This document shows, piece after piece, positions 57,195-64,000 of a DNA stretch of 64,000 bases. Below the pieces are notes generated by a model that worked only from the letters and a program-made list of their open reading frames with translations, did not search any database and had not been told where the DNA came from. The position numbers and the translations under genes were made by a program. Position 1 is the first letter of the stretch. Every line of letters begins with the position of its first letter. Source of the DNA: Anadara kagoshimensis (Eukaryota; Mollusca; Bivalvia; Arcoida; Arcidae). The stretch spans positions 48,228,508-48,292,507 of the forward strand of contig CM037870.1 of NCBI GenBank assembly GCA_021292105.1, in the 5' to 3' direction.

Positions 57195-57990
57195 ACAGAT
57201 TTCAGGTTTCAACGACGTAGTTTTAAAGGACTTTACCGTTTATTACGCAAAAACACGATCGGTTCCACGATTTCAAACAGACTTTACCGTGGATTACGCA
57301 AAAAGACGAACGGTTCTACGACGTCAAATAGACTTTACTATCAATTACGCAAAAAGATGAACGGTTACAGAACGTCAAACGGGCTTTACCGTCGATTACG
57401 CAAAACAAATGCACGGTTCTACGACGTGAAACGGACTTTACCGTCGATTACGCACAAAGTTGCGCGGTTCTACGACGTCAAGCAGAATTTACCGTCGATT
57501 ACGCACAAAGATGCACTGTTCTACGACGTCAAGTAGAATTTACCGTCGATTACGCACAAAGATGTACGGTTTCACGACTTCAAACAGACTTTATCGTCGA
57601 TTACACAAAAAGACGATCGGTTCCGGCCGTAATAAAGACTTTACCGTCGATTACGCAAAAAAGATGAACAGTTCCATAACGTTAAGCAGATTTACCGTCG
57701 ATTACCCAATAGCACGAACGGTTTCGCACGTTATACAGACTTAACCGTCGATTACGCAAAAATGCACTATTCTACGACGTCAAACAGACTTAGGCGTCGA
57801 TAACGCAAAAACACGAACGGTTCCGGGTGTCATACAGACTTCACCATCGATTACAAAAAACGACGTCAAACAGACTTTACAGTCGATTACGCAAGAAGAC
57901 GAACGGTTCGGGGTGCCATATAGACTTTATATAGACTTTCCATTGATGCTAGCAGACTTTTCCGTCGATCACGCAATAAAGACGCGCGAT
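57195..57990. repeat. 51-bp CpG-dense tandem repeat (about 15 units)
   Basis: The unit contains TTTACCGTCGATTACGCAAA, AAGACGAACGGTTCTACGAC and GTCAAACAGAC. Units are diverged and some are shortened. CpG is far denser than in the surrounding sequence. A partial ORF (57460-57744) reflects the 17-residue periodicity and is not called as a gene. Confidence 0.92.
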
Positions 57991-58199
57991 TCTGGACTTC
58001 TGTTAAAGCGGTTTCTAATCCCCGTCCTGATGACATGACGAGACAACATTCTCATTCCACAAGGGAACAAAATTGCTATACGAATTCAAAAATAAACAAA
58101 AACAATTGGTTCGCATCTTTTCGTCCTCCTGCTATCGCCCCTTTTCTTCTTTTTCCTAAGTCACTGGTTATTTGATGAATAATGTCCTCATTATAATTA
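57991..58199. other. No recognisable feature
   Basis: Nothing supported. Confidence 0.4.
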
Positions 58200-58252
58200 T
58201 GTCATATACCATTTTTTGAATTTAATCATAAAATACATATATAAATATGACA
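58200..58252. mobile_element. Short hairpin element, TSD ATTA
   Basis: TGTCATATACCATTTTTTGA, loop ATTTAATCATAAAATACAT, right arm ATATAAATATGACA (partly mutated). ATTA flanks it at 58196-58199 and 58253-58256. Confidence 0.88.
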
Positions 58253-59024
58253 ATTAGGTTAGAAATTACGCAATTTGACATTTTCCGTAATAAAAACGTT
58301 ATCTTAAGCCAGATATTTGTACAATTTTCCATTATATACAATTAACATTCAGAGAAGGCCGTTTTATCCGACTTTGACGTTGTTGCATTGGTTATTGTCA
58401 ATTGCATATTTTTCAGCTGCTTCCATGTGCAGAATTTTGAAATTTTACCAAAAGAAACATTCAAAATTCTGCACATCATATGAATTTTTGATATTTCTTT
58501 TGTAAGAAATCAAAAGTCTGGAAATGACACTGGAACTATTTTGAACCCCCCCCCCCCCCCACCCCTCCCCGTTTTATACTAAATTTGGTTTACTTTAAAT
58601 ACACTGGAAGAAGATTGTTTAGTGGGGTTTTTTAATTATTTTCCTGAAAGAAATATATAAAATATTAATGCTATCAAATGACTGGTATCCTCAATAAGAA
58701 ACTGACATATGTCTTTTTTTTTTAATGTACTGAAAAACAGCATCGAAACCGCTTCAAAAATAGCACCGACGTTTCAAAATTACGGTTACAAAATTATTGC
58801 ACGATATTAAACAACATATTATCAAAGAAATGTTCCACATTTTAAATGGAAAACATCCTATAATTACGTGGCACGCAGACCGTAAACAATTAACGATTTG
58901 GTGAGTTATTACGTCATGGTCAATCACCTTATATTAGCTGTCCGGTCGTTATGGTCAGTTTTCTTTTGTTGTGTCCAGACGGTCATTTAGTTATTGTTGA
59001 GTAAGATTTACTCAGGTGTGCATA
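58253..59024. other. Spacer with a C-run
   Basis: Poly(C) at 58546-58560. Nothing else supported; the short ORF at 58317-58505 has no motif. Confidence 0.45.
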
Positions 59025-59235
59025 GTCAGGTAAAGAGAATCCCACAAGAATACCCTACCCAGTCTAGTAAAGGAAATCCCAACTGAATACCCTACCCAGT
59101 CTGAAAGTATGGGATAGAGACCATAGCTAGGTAAAAAGAATCCCACAAGACTATCCTACTCAAGTCTGAAAGTATGAAATAGGGACCATAATCATGTAAG
59201 AGAATCCCAACTGAATATGATGTCCGGTCTGGAAA
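59025..59235. repeat. ~75-80-bp tandem repeat (3-4 diverged units)
   Basis: AGAGAATCCCACAAGAATAC / GGAAATCCCAACTGAATACC, CCTACCCAGTCTGAAAGTAT and GGGA(T/C)AGAGACCATA blocks recur. Confidence 0.8.
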
Positions 59236-59440
59236 TAGGAACGAATTTGATCTCTTAGATCCAAAAACAATTAAAACACAAACTGGTCATCCTTAAATTA
59301 ATTTCATAGAACTGTCCAACGCATGGAGTTTTCCCATAAAAATGGCAGAAAATTTGTCTGTTGTTCATAAAATATAAATAAACTTGGTACGCAATTCAAC
59401 TCCAACAACTTCATCACTGGTAGGCGTCAACCTTCTAAAT
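59236..59440. other. No recognisable feature
   Basis: Nothing supported. Confidence 0.4.
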
Positions 59441-59444
59441 CGAG

Positions 59445-59548
59445 TGTCATATTATAAATTTTTGAATTTCCTGAATGAAATATTCAAAAATTTGTCTTAA
59501 ATTTTTTTAATATTTCATTCAGAAAATTCAAAAATTTACAATATGACA
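59445..59548. mobile_element. Long-armed hairpin element, TSD CGAG
   Basis: TGTCATATTATAAATTTTTG then AATTTCCTGAATGAAATATT is mirrored by AATATTTCATTCAGAAAATT then CAAAAATTTACAATATGACA, two mismatches in about 40 bp. CGAG is duplicated at 59441-59444 and 59549-59552. Confidence 0.92.
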
Positions 59549-59599
59549 CGAGTATTGTTGATTGAATAAAGTACTTAACACGATGTAATCATTCTTTTT

Positions 59600-59672
59600 C
59601 ATTATTATTATTATTATTATTTGCTACTTTTGACTGCATTGTTTCATAAAATTTCAGAAGTAGCACGTGAAA
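59600..59672. mobile_element. (ATT)n followed by a truncated hairpin element
   Basis: An ATT run (59600-59622) replaces the left end of a GCTACTTTTG-type hairpin (TTGCTACTTTTGACTGCATT ... CAGAAGTAGCACGTGAAA). Confidence 0.65.
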
Positions 59673-60360
59673 TTATTATACAAAATTGTGCATGACAAAA
59701 ATACCCAAATTGTTATAAAATATTTGAAAATTAAATGTCTCCTTTTAAATTTTTTGACAATTTAAATTTTCTTACACCCCAGAAATTAGGTCAGCTTTTA
59801 AATTGCAGTGTCTGTCTGTCACCGGAGGAATAATTAACGTGGAGGGCCAAATCGACAGATGTAAAGGTCTCAATTTATAATTTAGTGGTCAAGCCATCAG
59901 TGTCCACTTCATTTAGGTTTTTAAAACTTCTTTAAATGGAGGTCATTCGTTGACTGGACAATGGTCAAGACTCCGGCCATCCATTGTTACTTAAAAAAAA
60001 CCAGATGGTACGTTTTTTAAAGCAAAAATACTGTCATCGCAAGTTCTTTTTTCTTTCCTTTTTAAATGTTTTCATGACACAAATAAATTTTTCATTTAGA
60101 CGAAAAATAAAACATTGAAAGCAATAATGATTTTCTAACGCTATTTTGTCGAAAAAAACTGCATTGTACCTCTTTCAAAAAGTATGAACAAAATGCTATC
60201 GTGTCTGTTTGTAAGGTACAAATACCATCATCATCAAATCAGTTTCAATTCTATTTCCATGCACATATATACATAAACGTTTTGTCATGGCGGTAACGTA
60301 TCTTTGTTTAATGCTCTGATAAAAATATTCAAAATGTTGTAATTTTACTATTTCTTTCAG
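59673..60360. other. No recognisable feature
   Basis: Nothing supported. Confidence 0.4.
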
Positions 60361-60364
60361 AAAA

Positions 60365-60426
60365 AAATACATGATACGAATTTTCAATTGTAGCGTTTCC
60401 TAGAAATTCAAAACTAGCAGATGACA
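60365..60426. mobile_element. Degenerate hairpin element
   Basis: TACATGATACGAATTTTC and AAATTCAAAACTAGCAGATG then ACA suggest the same family, but the arms no longer pair well. Confidence 0.35.
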
Positions 60427-60636
60427 GCGGTAAAGAATAAAATCGCAGAACTAAATAGGTTTCCCCATTATTAGGACATGTATATATGTTTCCAATATGA
60501 GTAAGGATTTCAAAGTTAGTAGTATGGACTTGCAAATAATTGTAGGTTTTCAAACTATTTGTATATGATCCAGTACCTTTTTCCAAAGATCATGCTGTTG
60601 ATATACACTACACATCAAAAAGTGATCATGTGCAAT

Positions 60637-60641
60637 TTTAA

Positions 60642-60680
<39 letters not shown>

Positions 60681-60682
60681 AA
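60637..60682. repeat. (AAAT)n microsatellite
   Basis: Imperfect AAAT run. Confidence 0.95.
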
Positions 60683-60689
60683 ATAAAAT

Positions 60690-61842
60690 TTGAAAATGCC
60701 ACTTTGCCAAATATGACAATGGTGTCAACACCCAAGTATTACTGCAAAAGATGCTGATACAACGGTCAAGTGACCTCTCGTGTAAAAGAGGGAGAAGGGT
60801 ATTTTAATTTTTTAAGAGTCTATACTCAACCAAACCTAAAAGTAAGCTTTAAACGAAATTCCTTTATTTCACCAACTAATGCGTTGATTTAAGTCCATTT
60901 CGAGGAAGTTGAGGCAAACTCCTTTTTTTCCGAAAACGCGAAAAATTAAAGACAATAAGGGAGATAAAACCTTCCTTTGACTTTTACCACTGATTTTACC
61001 GGAATATACGAGTATAAGTGTCTCTAGATCATAACACGAGTGCACTTATGTTCCGATTTAACGAAATAATCGCCTTATCGGGTTTCGCGAAGTTACGTAA
61101 GTGTGTACAAGGTAAACACCTTAATAAGCCACGCCCCTTGACCTTATGGCGATTTGAACAATTATTACTTTAGTCTGGACATTTTAACGTAAACATAGCG
61201 AGTTGTCCTTCGATGGCCTTTACCGATGGTTGGGAGAGTCCATTTTGCAACACCACTAGGTTTGAAACAGCAGACTGACCACTGGTAAATCGGCGATATT
61301 TTCTCAGTAAGCCCGTGTTTAAAAAACAGAATTGTGTTAATACTAATATATATATAAATTATATTAAATTTTGCAAATCACATTTTGTATTACTCGTCAT
61401 TTACAGGTGCTGTTAGTGCTACTGACCACTTGCCATTCCCCCTTTGGCCTTACAAGAATAGACTCGTCCGCACTGGACAAAGAGAAACGGAATCAGGACT
61501 TGTATAAAGGGGTGTTAGTTGTAAAAATTGTGCTTAGTGTCAAACTGACCACGAGGGTAGAACGTCCAGAAAATAGGAATTATTGAAAATAAGCATAATA
61601 ACCCGGGTAAACTTATTATTTTTGGAGGGAGACACTTATACCATAATCTTTAATGTATTGGTCAGTGTTTATTTGGTCAGGTTCAGTATGACCTGACCTA
61701 CCTACTGATAAGTGAATCTGGACTCGGTATTCAAATGTCAATGGTTACATCATTAGAATCGACTATTTTACCGATGCAACTGACCAGTGCTACGTCATAT
61801 GCGTGATAACTGTCACCCAGTGTAGAACTGATAATTGTTTAC
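60690..61842. other. Upstream region of the host exon
   Basis: Less repetitive and somewhat GC-richer than most of the window. A TATA-like tract (AATATATATATAAATTATA) lies at about 61343-61361, and a CRE-like TACGTCA at 61791-61797. A TTTACAGGTGCTG at about 61403 could be a splice acceptor of an untranslated exon, but this is weak. Confidence 0.35.
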
Positions 61843-61857
61843 ATTATGTCGCATAAT
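61843..61857. promoter_or_regulatory. 15-bp palindrome upstream of the start codon
   Basis: ATTATGTCGCATAAT has 6-bp perfect arms around TCG, 53 bp before the ATG. It partly resembles sites of PAR/NFIL3-type bZIP factors (TTAYGTAA). A regulatory role is only inferred. Confidence 0.25.
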
Positions 61858-61910
61858 TACAACTACTGGACACTACGCTGTTGTTAACCGACGGACATTA
61901 CCGGATCAAA

Positions 61911-62226
61911 ATGAATGAATTTCAACCTTTCCATGGTGGCCAGTTTATGTTGCCGGACACTATTCAGTATCATGGAGCACACTATATCCCTGAGATGTCT
62001 TCACCGAATTACTCTGGAAGTTATACCAATTTGGTGTCGCATGTTCCTTACTCAAACTCAACTGGAAATGGGTCCCAGTTAGGTTTAACAAATACTTCAG
62101 AAACACAACAGACGGACTTTAATGGGAAATACAGCATGGTGTCCACTCCGGGATCCTCTTCTAGTTCTGACTCATCCTCATCACAGGAGTCTAGCTGCAA
62201 CAGTGCAAAAAAGAAGGAAAGAAAAG
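61911..62226 (+). CDS. First coding exon of a probable nuclear/transcription factor
   Basis: The start ATG at 61911 has A at -3 and a second in-frame ATG is not needed. The frame is also open 30 bp upstream, but only from a TTG, which is not used in animals. The exon encodes 105 residues plus one base (phase-1 intron) and ends AAAAG before GTAATT at 62227, a good donor. The protein begins MNEFQPF, is rich in Tyr, Ser, Asn, Gly and His (residues about 10-75), then has a serine-rich run (about 80-98) and a basic cluster KKKERK at the very end. This layout, a disordered activator-like N-terminus and Ser run followed by Lys/Arg at an exon end, is common just before a DNA-binding domain in the next exon. 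A bZIP of the NFIL3/PAR group or a homeobox gene are possible; I do not recognise the gene. Unlike other ORFs here it has no repeat and no opposite-strand periodicity. Later exons are outside the window. Confidence 0.7.
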
Positions 62227-62323
62227 GTAATTAGTTTTAAATATTGAAGTGACATATTTATGGCATCTCTGTGTTTTGGCACTAAATAGATTGACCACAA
62301 AATACTACAATTAATATTGAGTC

Positions 62324-62382
<59 letters not shown>

Positions 62383-62622
62383 TGTTTGAAGATGTTACAG
62401 TGACCATATCGCATCAGTCAAGTTGTTGCCTAAAAAATAAAATTTAATCAATTAGGTGCTAGTGCTAGAAATGGTTTGTAATGATGTTTTTGATGTCTTC
62501 CTTCTTGATGATGATGATAATTTTTTTTTAAATAGATCTCGTGTGTTTGTATGTGTATATTCGTTGCTGACCGTGACTGTCATTAAGTCATTACCCATCC
62601 CCACCCAACCCATAATCCATGT

Positions 62623-62656
<34 letters not shown>

Positions 62657-62816
62657 ATAATTAAAAAAAATCCACTTGACTTTTATTTATTTTAAGCCTT
62701 TTTAGTGAAAATTAAAATTGATTTGAAATGGAATTGGAGTCTTTCCACACGGCAGTTCTTAAAATGAAGTTATTAATTTTAGCATCATTTAAAATAATAA
62801 ATATTAGAATATGCAA

Positions 62817-62849
<33 letters not shown>

Positions 62850-62935
62850 AACCAAAATTAGTACAAATAGGAATATGAGAAAAAGTTAAATAAAAAAAAA
62901 AGAAAACGTTTGACAAAATTATTTTATTTTACTTT
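62227..62935 (+). other. Start of intron 1 with CT and T runs
   Basis: The donor GTAATT is followed about 100 bp on by a (CT)n run (62327-62378) and later a T-run (62625-62655). No further exon is seen. Confidence 0.55.
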
Positions 62936-63205
62936 ATTTGTTCACAAAATATTGTTTAAAAATTACCAAATGCTCTTCATTTTACAGAACAGAACAGAAC
63001 AGAACAATTTTACAAAAATATATTTTTCAGTTTTAACTTTATTTAATTTTATTTGTTTATAAAATAGTTGCTAAAAATTAACCAAATGCTCTTCATTTTA
63101 CAAAATATATTTTTCAGTTTTATTTAATTTCATTTGTTTATTACATAGTTGCTTAAAAAAATAACCGAATGCCATACATTTTACAAAATCGATTTGTCAG
63201 TTTTA
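62936..63205. repeat. ~90-bp tandem repeat (3 units) in the intron
   Basis: ATTTTATTTG..TTATAAAAT, ACCAAATGCTCTTCATTTTA and CAAAATATATTTTTCAGTTT blocks recur three times; the first unit has a local (CAGAA)n expansion at about 62985-63004. Confidence 0.85.
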
Positions 63206-64000
63206 GCAGGGTCATCAATAATTTCAGATGGTCAAATCTATCGATTAATGGTCAGTTGTTATTGTTGATCAGAATGTTTTGTCACAATGTCCAGTTATCT
63301 AACAGGAGGTAATAAATTGTAATTTGACTGGTGGACTTTGATCCCTGGCCCGTTATTGGGGCACCATGAGGGGATATCGAATTGTGTGACAGGACCAGTT
63401 ATCGTTTTCGTAATAATAATGAATTAGTTTTATTGAAAACATGAATGAGATATTGTGTTTGTAAACAAAAATGAGTTATTTTTATTGATTTTCGCAGATT
63501 TTTGTGATAATTTAAATGAAAGCTTTCCTCTTAAAATATTCACAGGTTTCAATATTTGCTAATTAGACATAAATTTTAATTTGCGAGTTTTCAATCGATT
63601 TATCAATGTGAGAATTAATTCTGTCAGATATGAAAGAAACTTCCCAAAATGACCATGATACAAATACACCGTAGAATACACTTGTAAAATTTTAAAAATT
63701 ATGTACCTCAGAGAGAGAGAAAGAGAGAGAGAGAGAATGTACATTGATACATTATTTTAATACCCTTAAAAGTTTTGTTCAGAAAAATTATACGGAAACA
63801 GTATTTATGGCGACATTAAATTAAAGATTTATCTGAAATTACTTTAATGTTCTAATTCTTAAAATTTCGAAATAGCACATGGAATTATAAAACATATATT
63901 TTGAAATAAATAACATCCACTGCATAAAATCAGTAAAAATTAATTTTGATAAAAAAATAAGAAAGAAAAAAGTACACGACGCCTTGTATTATTTCCAGAA
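63206..64000 (+). other. Intron continuation
   Basis: AT-rich, with a (GA)n run at 63711-63736 and a possible hairpin-element remnant (AATTTCGAAATAGCACATGG) at 63864-63883. The window ends inside the intron. Confidence 0.5.

Noticed and set aside
61371..61586. 71-codon ORF upstream of the host exon
   Set aside because: It starts at a non-ATG-like context, has no motif and lies in probable leader or promoter DNA.
62456..62695. 79-codon ORF as exon 2 of the host gene
   Set aside because: No splice acceptor fits the phase-1 donor, and it ends in the T-run with low-complexity residues.

Overview
This window looks like nuclear DNA of an invertebrate animal, most likely a bivalve mollusc. It is AT-rich, rich in microsatellites and nearly free of genes. 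It holds eukaryotic elements: tRNA-derived SINEs, LINE C-terminal fragments, Tc1 and mariner transposases, and an RT element. The phylum is inferred from the repeat types (tRNA-headed SINEs with a shared tail, and a 'GCTCACCTG' dispersed repeat). The species cannot be told. Nothing resembles a bacterial operon, virus or plasmid.

Layout. 1-2.9 kb: a 42-bp minisatellite, then a 39-bp minisatellite grown from the 3' end of an RT element. 3.6-8.6 kb: two SINE pieces, an antisense LINE fragment, and the first small hairpin elements. 9-14 kb: mostly plain AT-rich DNA, with a ~172-bp tandem repeat carrying YY1-like motifs and a foldback. 15.5-19 kb: a 42-bp hairpin-bearing satellite split by nested insertions. 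19.5-20.1 kb: the best preserved RT fragment. 21-36 kb: small tandem repeats, Tc1 remains, four SINEs or SINE pieces, and several hairpins. 36-43 kb: compound microsatellites, a full-length SINE and four TIR elements. 43.9-46.6 kb: two further antisense RT copies on either side of a 43-bp satellite. 47-48.7 kb: a broken mariner lying against a LINE 3' end. 48.75-52.85 kb: a gene-less interval bounded by 16-bp inverted repeats. 53.5-55.3 kb: a set of nested palindromes. 57.2-58 kb: a CpG-dense 51-bp satellite. 61.9 kb: the only convincing host coding exon, a first exon with a splice donor; its intron fills the rest.

Most notable result: a dispersed family of very short hairpin elements (about 52-113 bp) that begin TGTCAT and end ATGACA. 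Seven copies have perfect 4-bp target-site duplications (TAAA, GTAG, GCAA, ATAT, ATAC, ATTA, CGAG). One sits inside a satellite unit, so its empty site can be read directly. Arm sequence differs between subgroups, but each copy's two arms still pair and the loop stays similar. TG...CA ends with a 4-bp duplication suggest an integrase- or Ginger-type enzyme; that is inference. Second result: three RT-element copies all start next to the same YIDD catalytic motif, and their 3' ends lie beside or inside minisatellites.

Limits: all alignments were made by eye, so boundaries of diverged repeats are accurate to about 5-20 bases and copy numbers are approximate. No database comparison was possible.
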